Origin: Pedococcus badiiscoriae
Lineage (GTDB): Bacteria > Actinomycetota > Actinomycetes > Actinomycetales > Dermatophilaceae
Direction of reading: 5' to 3'
DNA length: 64,000 bases
NCBI RefSeq assembly: GCF_013408925.1
Contig: NZ_JACCAB010000001.1
Location: 1,426,001 to 1,490,000, forward strand
The translations under genes were made by a program, and so were the position numbers. The notes below the pieces were generated by a model. The model saw only the letters and a list, made by a program, of their open reading frames with translations. It was not told the DNA's origin and did not search any database. Positions 8,881 to 16,255 of this stretch are shown in pieces; positions within the stretch are counted from its first letter, which is position 1; each line of letters begins with the position of its first letter.

Positions 8881-8961
8881 ATGTCGGTGACCGTGCTCGC
8901 TCTCGCCCTCGGTCTGCCGATGGCGGCGATCGCGGCGGTCCGGGCGACCTGGTCCCCTTGA
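8881..8961 (+). CDS. Possible 26-residue hydrophobic peptide
   Basis: A short ATG frame fills the gap between the thioredoxin-like gene and the next membrane protein. It starts 1 base after the upstream stop and ends 9 bases before the next ATG. The product is one hydrophobic helix beginning MSVTVLALALGLPM. No ribosome site is visible, so reinitiation would be needed. It could be a coupling leader peptide or chance. Confidence 0.35.
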   Translation: MSVTVLALALGLPMAAIAAVRATWSP

Positions 8962-8970
8962 GGTGAGTCG

Positions 8971-9570
8971 ATGCTCTCCAGCATCAGCCCGCTCGGCGAG
9001 CGGGCCAGACACTCGCGGTGGTGGCTGACCACCACGGCATACCTCCTCGGCTCGCTGGCGGGAGGACTCGCGGTCGGAGGACTCGCCGCCCTGCTCGGTG
9101 GGCTGTTGCCCGACCCTGTGCGCGACTCGCGCTGGACGCTCGTCGTCGTCGCCGGACTCCTGGTGGTGGGGCTGGTGCTCGACCTGCGCAACCAGCGCTC
9201 GGTGCCCTCGTGGCGCAGGCAGGTCGACGAACAGTGGCTGACCCGCTACCGCGGCTGGGTGTACGGGGTCGGCTTCGGCGCCCAGCTGGGGTTCGGGCTG
9301 GTCACGATCATCACGAGCACGACGACGTATGCCGCGGTGCTGCTGGCCGCGCTCACGCACCACCTCGGCGCGGGGCTGGCGATCGGTGCGACGTTCGGGA
9401 TGGTCCGCGCGCTGCCGTCCCTGCTGATGGCTCGGGTGCTGGACCGGGCCGACCTGCACCGGGTCTTCATCCGCGTCGAAAGATGGGCAAATCCGGCAGG
9501 AGTCATGGCTAAGGTGGCTCTAGGAGGAGCGGCGGCGATCCTGCTGGCCGCCGCCGCCTATGGGAGCTGA
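8971..9570 (+). CDS. Polytopic membrane protein, MauF-like by position
   Basis: 199 residues with five or six hydrophobic segments and glycine-rich motifs GVGFGAQLGFGLVTIITS and GLAIGATFGMVRALP. This resembles the CcdA/DsbD/MauF fold but has no cysteines. In mau operons MauF is a DsbD-like membrane protein needed for the dehydrogenase subunits. GAGGTGAG lies a few bases upstream of the ATG. The family assignment rests on topology and context, not on a firm motif. Confidence 0.65.
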   Translation: MLSSISPLGERARHSRWWLTTTAYLLGSLAGGLAVGGLAALLGGLLPDPVRDSRWTLVVVAGLLVVGLVLDLRNQRSVPSWRRQVDEQWLTRYRGWVYGVGFGAQLGFGLVTIITSTTTYAAVLLAALTHHLGAGLAIGATFGMVRALPSLLMARVLDRADLHRVFIRVERWANPAGVMAKVALGGAAAILLAAAAYGS

Positions 9571-9587
9571 CGTGGGAGTTGAGACCA

Positions 9588-10100
9588 GTGGCTGACCACT
9601 ACGGCCTGCGGGCTGACACCCCGCCGGGCTGGCAGGTGGCCGTGAGCCGTAGGGCAGGTGCCGAGCCTGCGGCGGCCGCGGCACGCAGCGCGGTCGCCGA
9701 CGCCGACGTGTCCAGGCCGGTGCTGCACGCCTGCACCCGCCCGATGCCCGCCGACCGCGGCGACTTCGGCACCAACGTCGTCGACCTGCTCGGCCCCGAC
9801 GACGTCTTCGTGGCGCTGGTCGACTACGGCACCGAGGTCGCCGACCAGGGCCTGTTCGAGAAGCAGGGCCTCCCTCGGCTGGCCCCGTCACAGTTCGGAC
9901 CGAACCGGTTGCAGCGGCCGCTGCCGGGGTTGAGCGCCTCCCAGCACTTCTTCAGCTCCGGCGGACGGGCCTTCTGCCTGTTCACCGTCGTGGGCAGCCA
10001 CGCCCGCCGGATGGCCTCCGTCCCCCGCGCGGCGGCCCTCGTGTCGAGCATCAGGATCACCGACCGGGCCACCCTGGCCCGCCAGGGAGGACGGCCGTGA
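9588..10100 (+). CDS. Hypothetical protein of the mau-like cluster
   Basis: 170 residues, soluble, no signal peptide or TM seen, no motif recognised. Start GTG (MADHYGLRADTP) has GGGAG 9 bases upstream and is preferred to TTG three codons earlier. The text contains VVDLLGPDDVFVALVDYG and RAFCLFTVVGS. Its stop overlaps the start of the Cys-rich Tat protein by 4 bases (GTGA), so it is co-translated with it and may be dedicated to it. Confidence 0.75.
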   Translation: MADHYGLRADTPPGWQVAVSRRAGAEPAAAAARSAVADADVSRPVLHACTRPMPADRGDFGTNVVDLLGPDDVFVALVDYGTEVADQGLFEKQGLPRLAPSQFGPNRLQRPLPGLSASQHFFSSGGRAFCLFTVVGSHARRMASVPRAAALVSSIRITDRATLARQGGRP

Positions 10101-11497
10101 GCACGCTCGACGACCTCAATGCCGGGCCTCGCGGGATGGCCGGCTTCGTCAGTGCGCTGTCGCGGCGGATGCGTCCGGTGTCCCGGCGCGACGTGCTGGT
10201 CGGCGCCACGGTGGCCGCGGCCGCGCTGGCCACCAAGCCCAAGGAGTACGCACTCACTCCCGTCGCGGCATACGCCACCATCTGCGGACCGGGCAACACG
10301 GCCGCCAGTGGCTGGACGGTGTTCTGCGCCACGGTCAACAAAGGCGTCAACGCCTGTCCGCCGGGCAGCTTCGCGGCCGGCTGGTGGAAGGCCGCCGACT
10401 CCTCGTGGTGCGGGGGCGGCTACCGGTACATCGTCGACTGCAACGCCTCCTGCTCGAAGTGCACGACAGGGTGCAGCGACCACCTGTGCGACAGCCGGTG
10501 CTGGAGCTGTTCGTGCGGGTCCGGGTCGACGGCGACCTGCGACCAGCGGCGGGTCTGCTGCAACGCCTTCCGCTACGGGCAGTGCAACACCCAGGTCAGG
10601 TGCAGCGGTGGCGTCCACTGCCGGGTGGTCAGCTGCGTGGCCCCCTACCAGTGGACCAACTGCACCACGACGTCGCTGGTCGACAACCGGACCAGCGAGC
10701 ACAGCGCCCCCAGCCTGCCCGCGTGGGGGCCGATCGAGCAGCGCTACATCGCGATGGGTGCCCAGGGGTCGTTCCTCAAGGCGTCGATGGGGCCGGTGCG
10801 CGCCGTCGGAGACGGCGTCGGCACGTACGTCACCTACCAGGGGGGCACGATCTACCGGACGGCTGCGACGGGTGCGGTGCCCGTGACGGCCAGCGTCAAC
10901 GCCATCCTGCTGGGGAAGGGAGGCGTGCGTGGCCCGCTCGGCTACCCGACCGCCCCCCACCAGAGCGGCCTCGTCAACGGCGGGTGGATCCAGCTCTTCC
11001 AGCATGGCGCGCTGACCGACAGCGTGGGCACGACCCCCCAGATCGTCACCGGTGACGCCTACACGGTCTGGGTCGCGAACGGTCGCGAGCGCGGCGTCCT
11101 CGGCTACCCCACGGGGCCGATGGTCACGCCGACGGTCCGAGGCTGGGTGCAGGCCTTCGAGCACGGCGCGATCGCCGACAGCAACAGCACCCAGCCGCTC
11201 GTGGTCGGTCCCACGATGATCGCGGCCTGGAACGCCGCCGGCGGAGCCGCCGGGGTGCTCGGTTACCCCCGCACCGCGCTGGTCAGCGATGCTCGGGGTT
11301 CGCACCAGCTGTTCCGCACGGGCGAGCTGTGGGGGCTGGGGACCGGAGCGGTCCGACGGGTCTACGGTCCCGTGCTCACGCAGTGGCAGAGGGCCGGCGG
11401 GAGCACCGGCGCCTACGGCTACCCCCTGACCGACACCGTGTCCACCCCGAGCGGCCAGCTCACCTGCACGTTCGAGGGGGGCACCATCACGGTCTGA
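10097..11497 (+). CDS. Tat-exported Cys-rich protein: methylamine dehydrogenase light-chain-like domain plus LGFP repeats
   Basis: 466 residues. The Tat motif SRRDVLVGA is at 29-37, after a long leader as in methylamine dehydrogenase light chains. Residues 60-192 hold 20 cysteines, with CPPG, DCNASC, CCNAF and several Trp (97, 104, 136, 186), resembling the disulfide-rich light chain whose two Trp form the TTQ cofactor. From about 270 to the end there are four LGFP-type repeats (LGYPTAPH, LGYPTGPM, LGYPRTAL, YGYPLTDT) with FQHGALTDS and FEHGAIADS partners, a cell-wall-binding module. No heavy-chain (mauB) gene is nearby. Convergent with selA; the stops overlap by 11 bases. Confidence 0.8.
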   Translation: MSTLDDLNAGPRGMAGFVSALSRRMRPVSRRDVLVGATVAAAALATKPKEYALTPVAAYATICGPGNTAASGWTVFCATVNKGVNACPPGSFAAGWWKAADSSWCGGGYRYIVDCNASCSKCTTGCSDHLCDSRCWSCSCGSGSTATCDQRRVCCNAFRYGQCNTQVRCSGGVHCRVVSCVAPYQWTNCTTTSLVDNRTSEHSAPSLPAWGPIEQRYIAMGAQGSFLKASMGPVRAVGDGVGTYVTYQGGTIYRTAATGAVPVTASVNAILLGKGGVRGPLGYPTAPHQSGLVNGGWIQLFQHGALTDSVGTTPQIVTGDAYTVWVANGRERGVLGYPTGPMVTPTVRGWVQAFEHGAIADSNSTQPLVVGPTMIAAWNAAGGAAGVLGYPRTALVSDARGSHQLFRTGELWGLGTGAVRRVYGPVLTQWQRAGGSTGAYGYPLTDTVSTPSGQLTCTFEGGTITV

Positions 11498-12788
11498 CGT
11501 CGCGAATCGCCTGCGCCACCACCGGATCCGCGTCGGACGGTAGACAGCGCAGGTCGACCAGGCACCGGCCGCGCTCGACCCGGGCGAGAACGGGACGGTC
11601 GTGCAGGCGCAGCGACGCGGCATACGACTCAGGGAGGGCGACGGCCCAGCCCGGCAGGGCGTGACCGGGTGCGCCGCCGCCGCCCACCACGCCGTCGGCG
11701 GGAACCGTCGAGGCCAGCCCCGGGGGCAGCGCGGCGACGAGCGCGTCGCAGCGGGCACGGAGGCGGTCGGGATCCGCCTCGAGCGCCTCCCACACCGGGG
11801 GTCGGGGACCGCGGACGGTGGCCTCGAGTGCGGCCAGGGTGGTCTTGTCGGCGCGGACCGCCCGGGCCAGCGGGTGCCGACGCAGCCTCGTCACGGTGTC
11901 GGTGCGGCCGAGGACGAGGCCCGCCTGGGGGCCGCCGAGGAGCTTGTCGCCGCTGCAGGTCACCAGTGCGGCGCCGTCGGCGAGCGATCGCGCGGCGTCG
12001 GGCTCGCCGGGCAGCAGGCGGTGCGGGCGCAGCAGGCCGCTGCCGATGTCGTGCACCACCGGTGGCCCGAGCACGGCGAGCGCTGCGACCGGGACGGCCG
12101 AGGTGAACCCCTCGACGCGAAAGTTGCTGGGGTGCACCTTGAGGATGCAGCCGGTGTCTGGACCGACCGCGGCCTCGTAGTCGGCCAGGGTCGTGCGGTT
12201 CGTCGTGCCGACCTCGCGCAGTCGGGCGCCAGTGCTCGTGATGAGGTCGGGCAGGCGGAAGCCGTCGCCGATCTCCACCAGCTCACCGCGGCTGACGACG
12301 ACCTCACGCCCGGCCGCGAGGGCCGTGGTGGCCAGGACGAGCGCCGCCGCACCGTTGTTGACGACGAGGGCGGCCTCGGCCTCGGGCACCACCTCGAGGA
12401 GAGCGGTAAGGGTGCCGCGCCCTCGCGTGGAGCGACGCCCGGTCGACAGGTCGAGCTCGACGTCCACAGTGCCTGCGGCGGCGGTCATGGCCTCGACAGC
12501 CGCATTCGACAGGGGTGCCCGACCGAGGTTCGTGTGGATGACGACACCGGTCGCGTTGAGCACGGGCTGCAGGCTGGTGGTGCGGGCCGGGAGTGCCGCG
12601 AGGGCGGCTGCCACCACCTCGTCCGGCGCGATCACGCCGCTCCTGGCCGACTCCTGGGCGGCCTGGACGACAGCGCGCACGGTGTCCCGGCCGAATCGCG
12701 AAACAGCTTGCGCCACAGCAGGTTCCGCGAGCACGGTGTCGGTGCGCGGCACGAGGCGACGCGCGTCCGCGGGGGGCGGTTGCGGCAT
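11487..12788 (-). CDS. selA: L-seryl-tRNA(Sec) selenium transferase
   Basis: A PLP enzyme converting seryl-tRNA(Sec) to selenocysteinyl-tRNA(Sec). The N-terminal part carries QPVLNATGVVIHTNLGRAPLS, and the PLP lysine is in CSGDKLLGGPQAG. Length 433 fits. Start MPQPPPADARR has AGGAGG upstream. No selB, selD or selC was found in the window, so the rest of the selenocysteine machinery must lie elsewhere or be absent. Confidence 0.92.
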   Translation of the reverse strand: MPQPPPADARRLVPRTDTVLAEPAVAQAVSRFGRDTVRAVVQAAQESARSGVIAPDEVVAAALAALPARTTSLQPVLNATGVVIHTNLGRAPLSNAAVEAMTAAAGTVDVELDLSTGRRSTRGRGTLTALLEVVPEAEAALVVNNGAAALVLATTALAAGREVVVSRGELVEIGDGFRLPDLITSTGARLREVGTTNRTTLADYEAAVGPDTGCILKVHPSNFRVEGFTSAVPVAALAVLGPPVVHDIGSGLLRPHRLLPGEPDAARSLADGAALVTCSGDKLLGGPQAGLVLGRTDTVTRLRRHPLARAVRADKTTLAALEATVRGPRPPVWEALEADPDRLRARCDALVAALPPGLASTVPADGVVGGGGAPGHALPGWAVALPESYAASLRLHDRPVLARVERGRCLVDLRCLPSDADPVVAQAIRDVRP

Positions 12789-12938
12789 ACGGCCTCCTCT
12801 CGTGGGTGGCGCCGGCTCGACGACCGGGACGGTCACCAGGCGCCTGTGCTCCTCCGTTCGCGAGGTTAGCGCAGGGCTCGCAGGGCTCGCAGGGCCGAAG
12901 GCCTTGTGGGCGACTGCCGTTCTGCGCACGCTGGGTGC

Positions 12939-13259
12939 ATGGCCAGGTACGAGCTCATCGCGCACAACCGGGCCGGACAGCCGCACGGCCGTCCGGTCTT
13001 CGTCACCGCGGACAGCCCCGCCGAGGCGGTGATGATCGGGGCCCAGACGTTGCGTCGCGTGACCGAGCGCGACCACGTCCATGCCGACGTGTATGCCGTG
13101 TACCGCCATCGTCGGGTGCGCGGGCGCCGGCTCGTGGGGGCCTTCTCGCCGGACGACCCGGAAGCCGGGACGGCGGGGGTTCGCGAACCGCGCAGACCGC
13201 TGCCGACCCCGCCGAGCCTGCGGGCGGAAGCCGACTTGCCGGCATACCCGGACAACTGA
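12939..13259 (+). CDS. Hypothetical protein
   Basis: 106 residues with a basic middle (YRHRRVRGRRL) and Pro-rich C-terminus. It starts MARYELIAHNRAGQP without a clear ribosome site. Codon third positions are GC-rich, as in neighbours. No family recognised. It is divergent from selA, with a 150-bp gap containing three GCAGGGCTC-type repeats. Confidence 0.6.
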   Translation: MARYELIAHNRAGQPHGRPVFVTADSPAEAVMIGAQTLRRVTERDHVHADVYAVYRHRRVRGRRLVGAFSPDDPEAGTAGVREPRRPLPTPPSLRAEADLPAYPDN

Positions 13260-13327
13260 CGCGGGCCCTCCTGCGTGCGGCGCGCAGGCAGTAGCGTGTG
13301 CCCACTTCACCTTCTTCGGAGGCCACC

Positions 13328-13762
13328 ATGCCGCAGTTCTCCCACACGCTGTCCGTCAGCGCTCCGCCGTCGACCATCTTCGCCATCGTCGACGACTTCA
13401 CCAAGACCCCGCAGTGGCTGTCGCGGTGCACGGGGATCGACAAGCTGTCCGAGGGCGCGAACGACGTCGGCACCCAGCTGAAGTACCACTACGACGACGG
13501 CCGGCGCAGCGGCACGATGGACGGCCAGATCATCGCCCGCGAGCCCGACCGGCACTTCGCGATGAAGTTCACCGACAAGATGATGGACGTGACCGTCGAC
13601 TTTGTCGCGGCGTCCGACGGGGTGGGCTCCACGCTGACCCACAGCATCGACATCGCGACCAAGGGCTTCGGCAAGCTCCTCACGCCCCTGATCAAGCGCG
13701 ACCTGCCCAAGCAGACGATGGACGCGATGACCAAGCTCAAGGCGATGGCGGAGGCTTCCTGA
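13328..13762 (+). CDS. SRPBCC (START/polyketide cyclase-like) family protein
   Basis: 144 residues beginning MPQFSHTLSVSAPPSTIFAIVDD, the usual first strand-helix of the SRPBCC fold, with WLSRCTGIDKLSEG and a long C-terminal helix. These proteins bind hydrophobic ligands; the ligand here is unknown. GGAGG lies 6 bases before the ATG. Confidence 0.85.
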   Translation: MPQFSHTLSVSAPPSTIFAIVDDFTKTPQWLSRCTGIDKLSEGANDVGTQLKYHYDDGRRSGTMDGQIIAREPDRHFAMKFTDKMMDVTVDFVAASDGVGSTLTHSIDIATKGFGKLLTPLIKRDLPKQTMDAMTKLKAMAEAS

Positions 13763-13850
13763 GGCTCGGCGCGAGGGGGTGTACGCGGCATACCCGCGGC
13801 CCTAGGCTGCAAAGGTTCGCTCGTGCCGGATCACACACGGAGGTGCACTG

Positions 13851-14033
13851 ATGGCGGGGAAGTTCGAGCTCTATCAGGACAAGTCAGGCAAGTACCGCTT
13901 CCGGCTCAAGGCCGGCAACGGCCAGGTGATCGCCGTGGGCGAAGCCTATGAGTCGAAGTCCGCTGCCCAGGACGGCATCGCCTCGGTGCAGAAGAACGCG
14001 CCCGGAGCCGCCATCGTCGAGGTCGACGGCTAG
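13851..14033 (+). CDS. YegP/DUF1508 family protein
   Basis: 60 residues, one DUF1508 unit: KFELYQDKSGKYRFRLKAGNGQVIAVGEAY, then SKSAAQDGIASVQKNAP. Function unknown; the family is small, cytosolic and widespread. Ribosome site GGAGGTG upstream. A GC-rich hairpin terminator follows. Confidence 0.93.
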   Translation: MAGKFELYQDKSGKYRFRLKAGNGQVIAVGEAYESKSAAQDGIASVQKNAPGAAIVEVDG

Positions 14034-14049
14034 CAGACGAAGCACGGGC

Positions 14050-14094
14050 GCGGCCCCGCTCGGCATCCACTTCGGTATGCCGCGGCGGGGCCGC
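14050..14094 (+). terminator. GC-rich stem-loop after the DUF1508 gene
   Basis: Arms GCGGCCCCGC and GCGGGGCCGC with a 25-nt loop, 17 bases after the stop. A weak T/G tract follows. Likely intrinsic terminator. Confidence 0.65.
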
Positions 14095-14179
14095 GTCGTG
14101 TGGCCGGTAGCTTCTGCGGCGGGGACTGTGTCGAGCTCAGGCGTTCGCCGGAGTTGCGGGGGGCACGGATGCCACGAGG

Positions 14180-14689
14180 ATGGGCCCGGTGAGCGCGGAG
14201 CAGTGGAAGCCGTGGGCGGCCCGCATCGCCGTGGTCGTGGCGGTGGTCGTGGTCTACGTCGCGCTGTCCCGGTTGTGGACCTTCGCGCACACGGACAACC
14301 CTGCTCTGGTCGAGGACGACACCATCGTGCGCGTGGCGTCGAGTGCGTGCGCGCAGATGCGTGATGCTGCGGCGGCCGCGGCCGTCCCCCCGACCGCGCC
14401 CATCCCGCAGCGGGTCGGCGCCATCAACGCCGAGAACGACGCCGTCACCCAGCTCGTCGCGACGATGAACGGGCTCGGACAGGCTCGGCTCCAGGCGGAC
14501 CAGCCGGCGTCCCAGTGGCTCGAGGACTGGGGACGCCTGGTGACGGCTCGCGACGCCTACGCGCGTGCCCTGGCCGCCGACAGACCCAAGCCCCTGGTGC
14601 TGCCCACGATCGACGGGAAGGGTCTGGTCGACCGCCTCAACAACGTCGGCCTGAACTGCCGCGTCCCCCTGGTGATGCTCGCGCCCTAG
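14180..14689 (+). CDS. Membrane-anchored hypothetical protein
   Basis: 169 residues with one TM segment near the N-terminus (about 14-31) and an extracytoplasmic Ala-rich helical domain with two Cys (about 57 and 161) that may pair. The start is either ATG here or GTG 9 bases later, which sits better from GAGG. No family recognised. Confidence 0.7.
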   Translation: MGPVSAEQWKPWAARIAVVVAVVVVYVALSRLWTFAHTDNPALVEDDTIVRVASSACAQMRDAAAAAAVPPTAPIPQRVGAINAENDAVTQLVATMNGLGQARLQADQPASQWLEDWGRLVTARDAYARALAADRPKPLVLPTIDGKGLVDRLNNVGLNCRVPLVMLAP

Positions 14690-14703
14690 CTCGGACTCCT
14701 CAC

Positions 14704-14753
14704 GCCCGCCCGCCCGCCCGCCCGCCCGGCCGCCCGGCCGCCCGGCCGCCCGC
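14704..14753. repeat. Low-complexity CCCG/GGCCGCCC array
   Basis: About five copies of CCCG followed by four copies of the 8-mer GGCCGCCC, just after a stop codon and before the toxin gene in convergent orientation. Likely slippage-prone. Confidence 0.9.
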
Positions 14754-14764
14754 TCCAGCGTGGT

Positions 14765-15046
14765 TCAGAACGGGCGGTAGACGTCGCGTCGGTGTTCGAT
14801 CCGGAGGACGACGACCTCACGCTGGGCCTCGTTGATCCGATAGAGAACCCGGTACGTCCCGCGTCGCGCAGACCAGATTCCGGCCAGGTCGTCACGCAGT
14901 GCCTTGCCGACCCTCTGGGGGTTGCCGATGAGGGCCGTGGTGAGGAACTCGATGACCGCGACGGCCACGGGTTCCGGGAGTTTGTCCCGCAGGGCTCGGG
15001 TGGCGGGGGGAGTGAGGACGAGCTCGTAGGGCTCCCCCTCGGTCAT
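14765..15046 (-). CDS. RelE/ParE-superfamily toxin
   Basis: 93 residues with the RelE fold sequence: helix LPEPVAVAVIEFL, LIGNPQRVGKALRDDLAGIWSARRGTYRVLYRI, then VVVLRIEHRRDVY. RelE-type toxins cleave mRNA on the ribosome. It overlaps the antitoxin stop by 4 bases (ATGA), antitoxin first, the normal order for this class. Confidence 0.92.
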   Translation of the reverse strand: MTEGEPYELVLTPPATRALRDKLPEPVAVAVIEFLTTALIGNPQRVGKALRDDLAGIWSARRGTYRVLYRINEAQREVVVLRIEHRRDVYRPF

Positions 15047-15309
15047 CGACGAATTTGCCGCGCGGCGTCCGTGCCGCGAACCACGTCACCCCGCGAGTAG
15101 GCGGCATCGGCTTCGCGGATGTCAGCCAGGGCCTCCGGATTGCCCAGGACGTCCAGAGTGTCCTCCAGTTGGGCCAAGTCCTCGGGGCTGATGAGCACGG
15201 CGGCCGCGTGACCGTTGCGGGTCACGATGACTCGCTCATGGTGGAACTCGACCCGGTCGACCACCTCGCTGAAGTGGTCTCGGACGGCGCGCAGCGGCTC
15301 GGTGCTCAT
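15043..15309 (-). CDS. Phd/YefM-type antitoxin
   Basis: 88 residues starting MSTEPLRAVRDHFSEVVDRV, with RVIVTRNGHAAAVLISPEDL, the Phd/YefM signature. The N-terminal domain binds DNA and autoregulates; the C-terminal tail wraps the toxin. The start is the internal ATG; the longer frame lacks support. The 216-bp stretch upstream shows no gene and should hold the promoter and operator. Confidence 0.92.
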   Translation of the reverse strand: MSTEPLRAVRDHFSEVVDRVEFHHERVIVTRNGHAAAVLISPEDLAQLEDTLDVLGNPEALADIREADAAYSRGDVVRGTDAARQIRR

Positions 15310-15525
15310 GGCCACAATTGTGGCGCATGCCGTTCCCGGTCGCAACGACATGATGACGAGGCGTTCTTGCTGCGAGTCGAGTGTCCGATGGCTGCGCTAA
15401 CTGCCAGTAGCCCCAACGGCCCAGGCGCAAGCGTCGGACGCCACCACTTCAGACGAGGCGGCCGTAACCGAATACATGGCAGGTCAGCACGTCGATCTCG
15501 CGCCGGGGTTCGCCGAAGAAGGCGC

Positions 15526-15996
15526 TCATGCGATGCTGACCCGCAGGAACGGCCGCTCCCGCGCGCGACCGTGTTCCTTCCAATTGGAATTCGGCACGAT
15601 GAGGAACAGGTGCTGGGCATCCGGGGCGATGTGCGCCTTCCAGATGTCCTTGAGGTCGTGATTGTTGTTCACGGTGCCGCCCCGCTCGACCTCCGCGATG
15701 ACGCCTTCGCCGGGACCCAGCCGATAGAAGAAGTCAGGCCTTGGCCGCGAGACGATCCCATCCTCGGCAGTGAGAAGGACCTCTTCGTCGAATCCAAGGC
15801 GCCCCTTGAGGATCGCCGGAACGATTCCTTGGATCGCCAAGCTCTGCGCACCGTGGATGTGGGCCGCATCAATCGCCGTCGTCTCGAGCTCTAGGGCAGT
15901 GAGGAGTTGGGCGGCCAGGATGTCCACTGACCGGATCGACTCCACGTGGTGGTCCTCGAGGGCGGAGCGCTGAAAGCGCTGGTACTCGACGGCCAC
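15526..15996 (-). pseudogene. PD-(D/E)XK-like protein, probably frameshifted near its C-terminus
   Basis: 156 residues. The middle contains RPRPDFFYRLGPGEGVIAEVERGGT, a strand-turn-strand with Asp and Glu pattern like PD-(D/E)XK nuclease cores, though with Glu-Val-Glu instead of E-x-K. The frame stops at TGA inside GCATGAGC. The overlapping ATG opens a 26-codon frame (to about 15449) with FFGEPRREIDVLTCHVFGYG, which reads like the missing end. One lost base would explain it. It lies outside the distal att repeat. Confidence 0.5.
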
Positions 15997-16085
15997 GTCG
16001 CGCAGCTTCGCAGCTGAGGCGTGGAGAAGCTAGTTCTTACCGGCTTCCAGTGTCAGCGAGCAGCGACGGGCGGCCTCTGACCTGT

Positions 16086-16129
16086 GGTGGAGCCAAGGGG
16101 ACTCGAACCCCTAACCCCCTGCTTGCAAA
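16086..16129. repeat. Distal attachment repeat of the genomic island (tRNA-Ala 3' half copy)
   Basis: 44 bases identical to the tRNA-Ala(TGC) 3' half at the other end of the island, from the anticodon loop to the 3' terminus plus two bases. Homology ends abruptly on both sides. It marks the island's far end, giving an element of about 24.9 kb. Confidence 0.93.
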
Positions 16130-16255
16130 CTCGGCGCGAGACCTCCGGGCTGCGTCGTTCGCGCCTGATCAGCGCCGTGGATCGGATGGTGACAGCACCG
16201 CCGGGGACACCCGTTGCAGTACTTCGCTGCAGTACATCGCCCGAGGCGGGTTCAG

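Noticed and set aside
7380..9191. 603-codon minus-strand frame over the MauE/MauD-like genes
   Set aside because: The plus-strand genes have CxxC motifs, membrane segments and overlapping starts; the antisense frame shows no domain.
12789..12938. Possible tRNA-Sec upstream of selA
   Set aside because: GGAGG and GGCGCC segments occur, but no TCA anticodon arm or T-loop (GTTCGATTCC) can be folded.
9824..13310. Long minus frames reaching over the LGFP gene and upstream of selA
   Set aside because: Only the SelA part is real; extensions are shadows of the plus-strand Cys-rich gene and of GC-rich intergenic DNA.
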